Below, in pieces: positions 44,701-52,409 of a stretch of DNA of 64,000 nt. Made by a program: the position numbers and the translations under genes. A model generated the notes under the pieces. It saw only the letters and a program-made list of their open reading frames with translations. It did no database searches and was not told the origin of the DNA. The stretch comes from JADFWK01 sp035527895. Lineage in GTDB: Bacteria > Desulfobacterota > DSM-4660 > Desulfatiglandales > B25-G16. Numbering within the stretch: position 1 is the stretch's first letter; the number at the start of each line of letters is the position of its first letter. The DNA lies in contig DATKZQ010000002.1 in the NCBI GenBank assembly GCA_035527895.1, positions 26,625 to 90,624 of the forward strand, in the 5' to 3' direction.

Positions 44701-45228
44701 CAGGATCTTGCCGGAATTAAGGATAAGGAGACTGTAAGGCTACCGGGGCTCGTTAACAATATGCGTATCAAGAGAACCAGAAAAGGGGATAAGATGGCGA
44801 TCATTCGCTTAGAGGACAAGCACGGTTTCACCGAGGTAGTTGTATTCCCGGATGTCTTCACTCGATGCGCTTCACTCCTTAGCGACGACCGACCCCTTTT
44901 AGTAACAGGCGAGGTCGAGGTCGGCGAGAATATTGTCAAAATCAGGGCTCAGGATATTGTCCCCTTGGAAACGGTAAAACAAAAGGCAATCAAGGCAATC
45001 TCAATCCCCATTTCACAGGAAGGTCTGAGCCGGTCAAGCCTTATGAAGCTCAAGGACCTCGTGTTTCGGTATCCCGGGGAATGCAAGATTATGTTTAAAA
45101 TCAATCTTGACGGAAGCAGCCAGTCCACTATTGCCGCTCATAACCGTTATAGCATTATGCCCGAGGAAACCCTGATCCAACAGATCGAATCTCTCATTGG
45201 AAGTAAGGTAATTCGTGACGTGGAGTGA
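41734..45228 (+). CDS. dnaE: DNA polymerase III alpha subunit
   Basis: This is the replicative polymerase of 1164 residues. The N-terminal PHP domain begins FVHLHTHTEFSLLDG and keeps its HxH metal ligands. The catalytic aspartates are in MPDIDIDFCIKNRDGVIDYV and a third nearby; GPGRGSAAGSLTAYAL and GFNKSHSVAYAMIAY are hallmark motifs. The C-terminus has the helix-hairpin-helix and OB domain (VRLPGLVNNMRIKRTRKGDK). It is the DnaE1 type by length. Confidence 0.98.
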   Translation: MSTKSRNKAEAKDGRPFVHLHTHTEFSLLDGAIRIDRLLKKAATLGMDTVAITDHGNMFGAVEFYSQAHKAGIKPIIGCEAYVAPGSRTEKSPSPDGQPTAYHLVLLVMNEQGYRNLSKLVTLGNLEGFYYNPRIDMELLRHHNEGLIALSACLKGHIPYFLRRGRIEDAKEYAHQLSSIFDQDRFYLEVMANKMPEQIEVNGFLKELAHEMSLPLVATNDCHYLNKDDAEAHDILLCIQTGKSVDDPNRLKLSNDEFYYKSPQEMARDLDGFPEALDNTVHIAKRCSYEMEFGKYKYPIFQVSGKVTLEETFEKAAREGLDKRLARKEALDGLVSPELRAGYEDRLTYEIKVITEMGFAGYFLIVADFIDYARKSGIPVGPGRGSAAGSLTAYALRITDIDPIKHGLLFERFLNPGRISMPDIDIDFCIKNRDGVIDYVSEKYGRENVCQIITFGTMRARAVIRDVGRSLNMSYAEADRIAKLIPEGGNITLDEAIEAEPQLKALEEGSDEEEKLLRISRSLEGLTRHASTHASGIVISDRPLVDYLPLFRGPNGEVMTQFTMDQVAQLGLIKFDFLGLKTLTVIQGTVDLVKDTTGDLVNLDEISMDDDKTFQLISEGRTTGVFQLESTGMKELLRNLKPNVFDDVVASVALFRPGPLGSNMVTDFIRRKHGEIKITFPLPELEDILTETYGVIVYQEQVMRIAQVLANYTLSEADVLRKVISKKQAEEMAQQKERFLEGTSQNSLDRSKATHVFDLIEKFGGYGFNKSHSVAYAMIAYITAYLKAHYPVQFMAALLTEDMGSQDKTIKNIAECKEMGIPILPPDINESQVDFAVVGDSIRFGLAAVKNVGFKAVEAIVHEREVSGSFKSLTDFCKRVDKSKVNKRVLESLIQCGAFDFTGAFRSQLFASLNDALALGGMSEDPNQLNMFALLPSEEEEQTSEHANLEEWDDDEKLRKEKESLGFYITGHPLDRYGDVISQFATTTTQDLAGIKDKETVRLPGLVNNMRIKRTRKGDKMAIIRLEDKHGFTEVVVFPDVFTRCASLLSDDRPLLVTGEVEVGENIVKIRAQDIVPLETVKQKAIKAISIPISQEGLSRSSLMKLKDLVFRYPGECKIMFKINLDGSSQSTIAAHNRYSIMPEETLIQQIESLIGSKVIRDVE

Positions 45229-45376
45229 AGCTCGCCGTCCTCTCGGGCACAACATTCTGGTGTTTTTGAAAATGAATTCCCGTCTAACGGCGATAAGTTA
45301 CCAGATTTCCTGGTATCGGCCTTGACCGGTATTCCTCTCAATCTCTCATTCTCCGGAAGGCTTACGTTGGGAGGAT

Positions 45377-45922
45377 ATGCAGCGAAAAGAGGAACTTCTT
45401 ATGGAACAAAAAATACAGAGCTTGGCGAGTCTCGGTACATCGAATTTCACCGTCTATCTGGATGAGGTGAAGCTGAAAAGCGGGAGGATCAGCAAAAGGA
45501 TTCGCGTTGACCATCCACAAGCGGCAGCACTTGTTCCTTTTGTCTCTGACAAGGAGCTTATCATGGTCAGGCAGTACCGCTATGCTCTCGGGAGGGAGAC
45601 GCTTGAGATCCCGGCAGGTAAGATCGACAGAGGTGAAACCCCTGAAGAGTGCATCAAGAGGGAGTTGGTCGAGGAGACTGGCTTTAGGGCTAAATCCGTT
45701 GAATGGCTCTATACCTACGCCCCTGCCATCGGGTACTCTAATGAGCTCATTCACCTCTATGTGAGCAGGGATCTGCAGAAGCTGGACGAACCTGCTGATG
45801 AACATGAGATATCATCCGTTGAGATCTATACCTTGGAAGAAGTCTCAGGGATGATTAAAGACAACAAGATTCTCGATAGCAAAACGATCATATCCCTGGC
45901 CCTTATTGGGGCGTTAGGGTAG
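45377..45922 (+). CDS. NUDIX hydrolase, ADP-ribose pyrophosphatase-like
   Basis: The 181-residue protein has a complete Nudix box G-x5-E-x7-R-E-x2-E-E-x-G (GKIDRGETPEECIKRELVEETGF). FVSDKELIMVRQYRYALGRETLEIPAG ahead of it and YAPAIGYSNELIHLYVSRDL after it are typical of ADP-ribose/sugar-nucleotide pyrophosphatases (NudF type). A second in-frame ATG at 45401 (M-E-Q-K-I-Q-S) may be the real start. It converges with the rhodanese gene six bases away. Confidence 0.9.
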   Translation: MQRKEELLMEQKIQSLASLGTSNFTVYLDEVKLKSGRISKRIRVDHPQAAALVPFVSDKELIMVRQYRYALGRETLEIPAGKIDRGETPEECIKRELVEETGFRAKSVEWLYTYAPAIGYSNELIHLYVSRDLQKLDEPADEHEISSVEIYTLEEVSGMIKDNKILDSKTIISLALIGALG

Positions 45923-45928
45923 AGGGAG

Positions 45929-46546
45929 CTATTTCTTTTCCTTAACAACTGTATCAGGAGGGTAAATATACTTAGGGTCTATATCATAGGTCCAGGGAAG
46001 GCTCCACCATTGCCAGCCGTAAAAACGGCGTTGATTGTATGTAGGGATCTTGTTCCTCTGAGCCAGTTGGCGGTAAAACTTGTGCCTGTTCTGATCCTCA
46101 TAGGTGGGGAAAGGCGGTCCCTCGAATCCGTCCTTTACGTTATAAACGTTCTTAAAGCCCGCCTTGATAAGCTGTCTGGCCGCCAAGATGCTCCTGGTGC
46201 CATCCCTGCATATAATGAGGAGGTTGTTGGTCTTCTGAAATTTCTTGCTTATTTCTTCTACGAATGCCTTGTTGTTGGTTAGTTGATACTCCCACTGCTC
46301 GTCTTGTTGTACCAGTTGGTCGCTCATGAAATAAAGGGGAAACAGGTGCGCCATCGGTGGATGACCTATGAACTGGTATTCTGCCCGCGTCCTTACATCG
46401 ATCAGGTACGTGGTGGGAACCGTATTGAGCATGTCATATGCTTCAATAGACAAGATGTCCTTTGGTTCCTGAGCCTTTGCAGGGATTTGAAGGAACGCCG
46501 TGACAGAAAAAAAGAATAGGATCAGAACGAAAAGTAACCGTCTCAT
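45929..46546 (-). CDS. Exported rhodanese-domain protein
   Basis: A Sec signal peptide (MRRLLFVLILFFFSVTAFLQIPAKAQ) directs this 205-residue protein out of the cytoplasm. The single rhodanese domain begins TYLIDVRTRAEY and has the active-site loop CRDGTRS with catalytic Cys. The last ~50 residues (NQRRFYGWQWWSLPWTYD) are Trp/Tyr-rich. It probably acts as a periplasmic sulfurtransferase or persulfide carrier; the partner is unknown. Confidence 0.88.
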   Translation of the reverse strand: MRRLLFVLILFFFSVTAFLQIPAKAQEPKDILSIEAYDMLNTVPTTYLIDVRTRAEYQFIGHPPMAHLFPLYFMSDQLVQQDEQWEYQLTNNKAFVEEISKKFQKTNNLLIICRDGTRSILAARQLIKAGFKNVYNVKDGFEGPPFPTYEDQNRHKFYRQLAQRNKIPTYNQRRFYGWQWWSLPWTYDIDPKYIYPPDTVVKEKK

Positions 46547-46683
46547 TTCAAACAGCTTTCCCCTTAACCATTGTTATCGATCTCACATGAGAATAGCCCT
46601 GAATTAAACAAAATTGTTCTTGTTTGTCAATAAAAATATGGCGCCGTTCGGTATAGCACTGCTGCTTCCTTACATGGGTTTTT

Positions 46684-47089
46684 CGATTACTGCTTTAGCT
46701 CCGTAACTAGGCTGTCCCGAGGGATAGGGATGTCTTTTTTTGCACTTCACCCCGTTGAATAGGTCTTTTCAATGACCTGTGGAGAAAAAATAAGCTATTC
46801 GTATCGTTCATATACCAAAGGAGGTCATGGCTGTTTTCGAGAGGCCTGCCCGCCACCTGCCCGCCATCAGCTGCGCTTCAGGCGCTGGCAGGCGGGTCGC
46901 TCTCGCTCAGGCGAGGCAGGCGGGCGATATCTTAAAAAAGAATTCCACCGGGTCTTGCATAGGCCACAGAGGTGGGGTTTACACCGTGGAAGCCCTGGGA
47001 GTCTCCTTTTGGTCTATTTAAACCCCACCTCTGTGGCCACATCCCGTGAGGCCAATAGATATCGCCTTGAGAAAATGGGCATGACCGGG
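46684..47089. mobile_element. Palindromic repeat element, copy B (inverted relative to copy A)
   Basis: This copy matches 39351-39702 in reverse complement over nearly its whole length. Its inner 20-bp stem (46962-46981 and 47019-47038) is again perfect, but reads GGCCACAG/CTGTGGCC where copy A has GGTCACAG/CTGTGACC, a compensatory T-A to C-G change. Outer arms are at 46823-46840 plus 46923-46932 and at 47057-47086. The left outer arm is split by an inserted repeat at 46841-46922. Confidence 0.75.
46841..46922. repeat. REP-like G/C-rich insertion nested in copy B
   Basis: An ~80-base insertion interrupts the outer arm of copy B. It contains CGCTCAGGCGAGGCAGGCGGG-type sequence and CCTGCCCGCCATC, both of which recur in reverse complement at 52805-52843 beside the GIY-YIG gene. 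It is therefore a second, independent dispersed repeat. Confidence 0.6.
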
Positions 47090-47240
47090 GTTAAACCGTT
47101 CCACGCTCTGACCTATGAGATGGGCATGCCGGGGTCCCGTTACCGGTTGCCTGGCTATAACTTCCGAAGGGTACTTCGAAATGCCCTTCGTGAGTCTCAA
47201 AAAACAGGGTGAGCTTGTTACAAAACCGTAAATCTTAACA

Positions 47241-47624
47241 TACTGCCAGGTTCTCGGCGAAAGAAGGTCCGATTACTGGGAAGGTAAGATCGAGATGGCG
47301 GGAAGGAGATCTCCTTTGCCATCCCTCGTGGCAGAAATGGATGGCAGGGTGGTCGCCTTTATCCTCGGTGATGCAAGCGGCTGGGAATACGGCGTGCCGG
47401 AGAATATCGGCTGGATAGACACTATTGGCGTTGACCCAGCCTATCAGCGGAAGGGCATCGCTCAGATTCTCATGAAGGAGATGCTCAACAACATGAAAAA
47501 GGTGGGGGTTGATACCGTCTATACCCTGGTAAATTGGCGGGACTGGGGTCTTCTTCAGTTCTTTGATGCCATGGGGTTCAAAAGAGGCGACATGGTCAAT
47601 CCGGAATTCAAGATCGCAGACTGA
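47241..47624 (+). pseudogene. 5'-truncated GNAT-family acetyltransferase
   Basis: From about 47247 the frame reads QVLGERRSDYWEGKIEMAG, then LPSLVAEMDGRVVAFILGD. The acetyl-CoA motif follows: DTIGVDPAYQRKGIAQILMKEML, then VNWRDWGLLQFFDAMGFKRG. This is the C-terminal two-thirds of a GNAT domain. A stop at 47229-47231 closes the frame just upstream, and the missing first ~30 residues are not found. The internal ATG at 47295 cannot give a complete fold. The truncation lies about 150 bases from repeat element B. Confidence 0.65.
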
Positions 47625-47752
47625 CTGGCAGACCGCTCCTGATACGCAATAAATTCCGGACACTCTTCCTTGAAAGAACACTTCGCCTCACATATTCGAA
47701 CGTCTATTCGGGGGTTATTCTTCTTTCTTAGGCAGTATATATAATCGGCCAT
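47555..47752 (-). CDS. Small cysteine-rich protein
   Basis: A 65-residue frame starts MADYIYCLRKKNNPRIDVRI, then C-E-A-K-C-S-F-K-E-E-C, giving a C-x14-C-x3-C-x5-C pattern that could bind a metal. AAAGGA lies six bases before the ATG at 47752, supporting translation. The last ~22 residues are antisense to the end of the acetyltransferase pseudogene and look unconserved, so the original stop may have been lost. Function unknown. Confidence 0.5.
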   Translation of the reverse strand: MADYIYCLRKKNNPRIDVRICEAKCSFKEECPEFIAYQERSASQSAILNSGLTMSPLLNPMASKN

Positions 47753-47908
47753 TCATGATCCTTTCTAGCGATAAAGTCGTTTACAATTAAATATACTTTT
47801 ACTATAATTTTAATATTTAATAATATAAAGAAATAAATATGTCAACTATTTTTATTAAATGATTATTATAAGCCGAAGTAACCCTCTCACCCCCTTGGAA
47901 CTGAGAAG
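47753..47908. promoter_or_regulatory. AT-rich divergent promoter region
   Basis: About 110 bases (roughly 47760-47870) are almost entirely A/T (runs such as AATTTTAATATTTAATAAT), in sharp contrast with the flanking coding DNA. It separates the divergent small Cys-rich gene and the M23 peptidase gene and probably holds both promoters or a site for an AT-binding nucleoid protein. Confidence 0.5.
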
Positions 47909-49201
47909 TTGAACCGTAGGATCAAGAAATCCGGCAGCATCCTTCGATGGAAAAGAGTCTCCCTTTTCTTTTTTACCGCTGCACTGATTTTTGTAACCTT
48001 CATCATCTTCCTACTAGAACCCGGCCACGATACGGTAGCTACAGACGAATTGATGGTTCCTCCCGCAGCTACCTATGATGATTATTTTGAGGCGAGACAG
48101 GAGTGGCTGACAGGCCACAGACGAATACGGGAGTCATTCGGTGGGGGTGAAACATTTTACGAGATTGGGTCTCGGCATGGTCTCTCAGCGCAAGATATTT
48201 TGAGGATTAGTGAAGCAGCCAAGCCGGTTTTTGATTTATCGAGGGCCAAGGCCGGCCAAATAATCGATGTCTGGCTCGGCAGAAAGGACGGCAAAGTTGA
48301 AAGAATCTCCCTTCACCTATCCTCCAAGGAGATGCTTCACATTATCAGAATGGGAGATGAATTCTTCCCAAGCCTTGCTCTTTCCGCGACGCTATCCATC
48401 CCCACCATAATCACCGGAGCGGTCTCTTCTTGCTTTTACGAGTCGGCCCTTGAGAGGGGTTTGCCCTCCGAACTCGCCATGGAATTCGCCGATATCTTTG
48501 CGTGGGACATCGATTTTCTGGTTGACATCAGGCCCGGAGATTCCTTTCATGCGATCTTTGATCGCCATTACACAAAGGGAAACTGCGTCGGCTATGGGAA
48601 AATGATTGCGGCCACGTTTGTCAATCAGGAAAGGCTTCACGAATCCTTTTATTTCATTGACACTGATGGTAGAGCAGGGTATTACGACAGGGATGGAAAA
48701 AGCCTGAGAAAGGCCTTCTTGAAATCACCGCTCAGGTACAGGAGGATCAGCTCATATTTCTCGTCCCGGAGGTTTCATCCAATTCTTAAGATATATCGAC
48801 CGCACTACGGGGTTGATTACGCCGCACCTGCAGGAACGCCTGTTGAATCTGTGGGCGACGGTCGGGTAACCTTTATCGGGTGGAAGACAGGCTATGGCCG
48901 TTACATAAGGGTCAGGCATAACCACGTCTTTCAAACAGGGTACGGGCATTTGAGCAGGTTTGCAAGAGGTCTTAAGAAGGGTTCGAAAGTCAGGCAGGGA
49001 GATGTCATCGGTTACGTTGGTTCGTCCGGACTGGCAACGGGACCTCATCTTGACTTCAGCATGATCAGGAATGGGAGATTCGTGAATCCCCTTACCGTTA
49101 AATCTCCCCCTGCAACCGCCTTGACAGGGAGCGACACAGCAAGGTTCAGCAACGTCGTCAATCGTATGGAGGAGATATGGCAAGAAAATGGAGCCTCCTG
49201 A
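47909..49201 (+). CDS. M23-family peptidoglycan endopeptidase, membrane-anchored
   Basis: The protein has 430 residues with an N-terminal membrane anchor (VSLFFFTAALIFVTFIIFLL) and an OapA/LysM-like region (GGGETFYEIGSRHGLSAQDIL). The C-terminal LytM domain has HYGVDYAAPAGTPV with the first His and Asp zinc ligands and TGYGHLSRF. The last motif reads G-P-H-L-D-F-S instead of the usual H-x-H, so an Asp replaces the third zinc ligand. It starts with TTG at 47909 and probably acts on cell-wall cross-links. The LolA-like gene overlaps its end by 25 bases. Confidence 0.9.
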   Translation: MNRRIKKSGSILRWKRVSLFFFTAALIFVTFIIFLLEPGHDTVATDELMVPPAATYDDYFEARQEWLTGHRRIRESFGGGETFYEIGSRHGLSAQDILRISEAAKPVFDLSRAKAGQIIDVWLGRKDGKVERISLHLSSKEMLHIIRMGDEFFPSLALSATLSIPTIITGAVSSCFYESALERGLPSELAMEFADIFAWDIDFLVDIRPGDSFHAIFDRHYTKGNCVGYGKMIAATFVNQERLHESFYFIDTDGRAGYYDRDGKSLRKAFLKSPLRYRRISSYFSSRRFHPILKIYRPHYGVDYAAPAGTPVESVGDGRVTFIGWKTGYGRYIRVRHNHVFQTGYGHLSRFARGLKKGSKVRQGDVIGYVGSSGLATGPHLDFSMIRNGRFVNPLTVKSPPATALTGSDTARFSNVVNRMEEIWQENGAS

Positions 49202-49914
49202 TTGCACTTTCCATAGTGGTTATCGTGATGTCACCCTGTCTCGGTCTCCCGTATGTGCTGCCCTCTGCTCAGATCATCGAATTCATGGCAAATCGATTCG
49301 CTGCCCTCAAGACAGTAAGAATACTGCAGGTTACTACGATCAAGGACTTTCATGGCGAAACCGAGAAGGCTTTTGGCGAGATCATTGAGGTTATGTCACC
49401 TGATCTCTATCGGGCAGACGTTGCAGGGCAACCTGGTACTCGCCTTATAGTTCACAGCGGTTCGAAGACCTTGAGAATCATCAATGGAACGATTGTGAGC
49501 GGCTTGGAGCGAGATCATTTCCTCTATCATTTCCTTTTTGTTGCTCAAGATCCGCAGCGAATTCTCAAGGTTCTACAAAATGAAAATATCAACCTTGATA
49601 CGGTATCTCTCACGAGGTTCGACGGCAAAATCGCTTACTTGATCGGCGATAAAGAGGAAGGGAGTCCTCGGCTCCTCGTAGACAAAGACCGCTTTTTGCC
49701 AGTGCTTCTTGTGCTTGACGATTTCTCCGTCCAGTTTTCGGATTACAGGAAAATCGGAGAAAAGACGTGGTATCCCTACCAGATTGTGTACTCATCATAC
49801 GGGTCAACTGTAGAGGAGTATTCGGTTCAGGATGTTACGATAAACCCGCCTCTCGATGTGACGCAGTTCAGCATTCCCCTCATTCGCGCTCAATTTAGCA
49901 AGAGCGGGCCTTGA
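49177..49914 (+). CDS. Exported LolA/outer-membrane-lipoprotein-sorting-like protein
   Basis: This 245-residue protein has a signal peptide (LLIALSIVVIVMSPCLGLP). The mature part has the beta-rich pattern of LolA-like folds: IIEFMANRFAALKTVRILQV, VMSPDLYRADV, LLVDKDRFLPVLLVL and WYPYQIVYSSYGS. It may bind lipoprotein acyl chains or another lipid. The gene overlaps the M23 peptidase gene by 25 bases, with GGAGGAG immediately upstream of the ATG, so expression is coupled. The exact family is uncertain. Confidence 0.7.
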   Translation: MARKWSLLIALSIVVIVMSPCLGLPYVLPSAQIIEFMANRFAALKTVRILQVTTIKDFHGETEKAFGEIIEVMSPDLYRADVAGQPGTRLIVHSGSKTLRIINGTIVSGLERDHFLYHFLFVAQDPQRILKVLQNENINLDTVSLTRFDGKIAYLIGDKEEGSPRLLVDKDRFLPVLLVLDDFSVQFSDYRKIGEKTWYPYQIVYSSYGSTVEEYSVQDVTINPPLDVTQFSIPLIRAQFSKSGP

Positions 49915-50057
49915 GAATCACGACCGCTTACGTTCATCTGTGACGGGGAGACTTCCTCCGTATGAAGGGATAGGCACCGTCCTGTGGTCTGAAACGTGAG
50001 GTCGGCCGTGGATTGAGCCGAATGCGCACCAGAGTACGCCATGATACCATTAACCCC

Positions 50058-52352
50058 ATGACAGAAGACCTGAAAAAGATATTCGTTCAGGTAGCCGTGG
50101 CCTTACCGGTCAACGGAACCTTCACCTATACCCTCTCAGCCGACCTGCAAAACGGGTCCCCGGTGGGAAAAAGGGTTATTGTCCCCTTCTCGCGCCGAAA
50201 GGTAACCGGCTACATCCTCAGGGTTATCCCACCGGAAGATCGAAAAGGGTTACGTGATGTTACGAGTATTATCGATTTTCACCCTTTGTTCCCTTCCGAC
50301 ATGGTTCCGTTCTTCGAATGGCTCTCAGACTACTACCACTATCAAATCGGCCTCGTAATTAAGACTGCCCTCCCTTCCGGTCTCAACGTGAGAACCCCCA
50401 AGGATAAGCACCTCCCCCCGCAGGGATACGTGGACAAGGTCGGTGTTCTGAAGAGGGTTTTCATTGCCCCAGCGGAAGGTGCACCGTACCCGCCCGTGAC
50501 TCTCAGTGACGGTCAGGCAAGGAACGAACATGCATTCCTGGAGATGATTTTCCAAAAGGGAGAGCTTTCCCTCGCCGAGGCAGGGAAGGTTTTTAAGAAC
50601 GGCCCTTACCTCGTGGATAAGTGGGTGAACAAAGGTCTTTTGAAAAAGACCCTCAAGCCTGTGGTTCGAGAGATATCCGGTGAAACCCTGCCAATCTCAA
50701 CCATACCGCCCCTGCTCAATGCCTTGCAGAGAAAGGCCGTAGAGGAAATAGCAACGAAAATCAGAGACAGTGCCTTTTTTGTATATCTCTTGCACGGCGT
50801 AACCGGGAGTGGCAAAACAGAAGTTTACTATCATACGGTCAAGGCTGCTCTGGAGCTCGGTCGGCGGTCCATAGTAATGGTACCGGAGATTGCCCTTACC
50901 CTTTCAATGGCCTCCTTTTTCAAGGCCCGTTTGGGAGATAGAGTGGCTATTCTTCACAGCGCCCTTTCACCGGGGGAACGCTATGACCAGTGGATCAGGA
51001 TAGCGCAAGGGCAGGCAGACATTGTAATCGGAGCTCGATCAGCCTTGTTTGCCCCTCTTTCACGATTGGGCCTCATTATCGTCGACGAGGAGCACGATCC
51101 CTCTTATAAACAAGAGGAGCAATTCCGCTACCAGGCAAGGGATAGTGCTACCGTGAGAGCAAAACTCGGCGGTGCCGTCGTTATCCTTGGCTCCGGGACC
51201 CCGTCGGTCCAGTCCTACCGGAATGCCATGAGCGGTAGATACGGCCTTCTTACCATGCCAAGAAGGGTAAAGAGGAGGGAGCTTCCGGATATAACCATTG
51301 TCGATATGAAGAATCTCGAGGGCAGTGAGGAGGGTTCCGGTATTGTCAGTCCTCCTCTCAGGCAGGCAATTGGAGAAACCCTTCCCTTGGGGAAGCAGGC
51401 TATCCTGTTCTTGAACAGGAGGGGGTTCAATGCCTTTTACCTGTGCAGGTTCTGCGGGGAAGCCCTCAAGTGTCCGAACTGCGAAGTAAGTCTCACGTAC
51501 CATAAAGACAGTGATAATCTCCTCTGTCATTACTGCGGCTTTAAGCTCAAACCTCCAAACAGATGTCCTTCATGCAATAGAACGCATCTCATACCCTATG
51601 GATTCGGAACGGAAAAGGTGATGGAGACATTGGAGCGTTTGTTTCCTGATGCACGAGCAGAGAGAATGGACCGGGATACCATGAGGCACAAGGGTGAGGT
51701 CCAAAGGGTCTTGAGACGATTCTTGGAACAGGAAACCGATATCCTCGTTGGCACACAGATGGTGACCAAGGGTCATGATTTTCCCAATGTAACCCTGGTC
51801 GGGGTACTATCCGCTGATCTTTCTCTCAATACTCCCGATTTTCGGGCCGGCGAGACCACCTTTCAGCTCCTTTCCCAGGTGGCAGGCAGAACCGGCAGGG
51901 GGAGCTCACCCGGTAAGGTGATCATCCAGACGTTCAATCCGGCACATTATGCCATTCTGGCCGCGAGAGATCACAATTACAAGCGGTTTTTCTCCCGAGA
52001 AATAAGGCTCCGGAGATCACTCAACTATCCGCCCTTCTGTTCAGCAGCCAACGTGCGCCTCGTCGGCAACAGCAAGGCAAAGACGGAGAGCATGGCACGG
52101 CACATGGGAGCAAAAATCGGCGGTATTTTAGAGGAACAGCAGGGGATCAAAAAGGATCTTACCGTTCTCGGTCCCGTTGAATCGCCCATAGCAAAGCTCA
52201 AGGGTAAGTACCGCCAGCAGATCCTTATCAAGTCCCGATCTTCTCAGTGCCTCGGTCACATGTTGAAAGAGCTGGAGAGGGTAGCTGCACCAATCATAAG
52301 CTCAGGCGGCGTGAGGATGATAATCGATGTCGATCCGTACCACATGGCATAG
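50058..52352 (+). CDS. priA: Primosomal protein N' (replication restart helicase)
   Basis: PriA reloads the replisome at collapsed forks. Walker A is HGVTGSGKTEVYY, the DEAH box is VDEEHDPSYKQEE, and the helicase motif VAGRTGRG lies near the end. Eight cysteines in CRFCGEALKCPNC and CHYCGFKLKPPNRCPSC bind two zincs. The N-terminal 3'-DNA-binding domain starts VQVAVALPVNGTFTYTL. The ATG at 50058 is preferred over the TTG at 50013, which adds 15 unconserved residues. Confidence 0.96.
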   Translation: MTEDLKKIFVQVAVALPVNGTFTYTLSADLQNGSPVGKRVIVPFSRRKVTGYILRVIPPEDRKGLRDVTSIIDFHPLFPSDMVPFFEWLSDYYHYQIGLVIKTALPSGLNVRTPKDKHLPPQGYVDKVGVLKRVFIAPAEGAPYPPVTLSDGQARNEHAFLEMIFQKGELSLAEAGKVFKNGPYLVDKWVNKGLLKKTLKPVVREISGETLPISTIPPLLNALQRKAVEEIATKIRDSAFFVYLLHGVTGSGKTEVYYHTVKAALELGRRSIVMVPEIALTLSMASFFKARLGDRVAILHSALSPGERYDQWIRIAQGQADIVIGARSALFAPLSRLGLIIVDEEHDPSYKQEEQFRYQARDSATVRAKLGGAVVILGSGTPSVQSYRNAMSGRYGLLTMPRRVKRRELPDITIVDMKNLEGSEEGSGIVSPPLRQAIGETLPLGKQAILFLNRRGFNAFYLCRFCGEALKCPNCEVSLTYHKDSDNLLCHYCGFKLKPPNRCPSCNRTHLIPYGFGTEKVMETLERLFPDARAERMDRDTMRHKGEVQRVLRRFLEQETDILVGTQMVTKGHDFPNVTLVGVLSADLSLNTPDFRAGETTFQLLSQVAGRTGRGSSPGKVIIQTFNPAHYAILAARDHNYKRFFSREIRLRRSLNYPPFCSAANVRLVGNSKAKTESMARHMGAKIGGILEEQQGIKKDLTVLGPVESPIAKLKGKYRQQILIKSRSSQCLGHMLKELERVAAPIISSGGVRMIIDVDPYHMA

Positions 52353-52409
52353 TTGCTCGTTTCTGGTTCCTGGTTACTCGTTGAGGCGAAGAGGGAGAAT
52401 ATTTATTTT

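Noticed and set aside
46772..47212. 146-codon frame running through repeat element B
   Set aside because: Most of it is palindromic repeat sequence; in copy A the corresponding frame is broken, so it is not a conserved protein.
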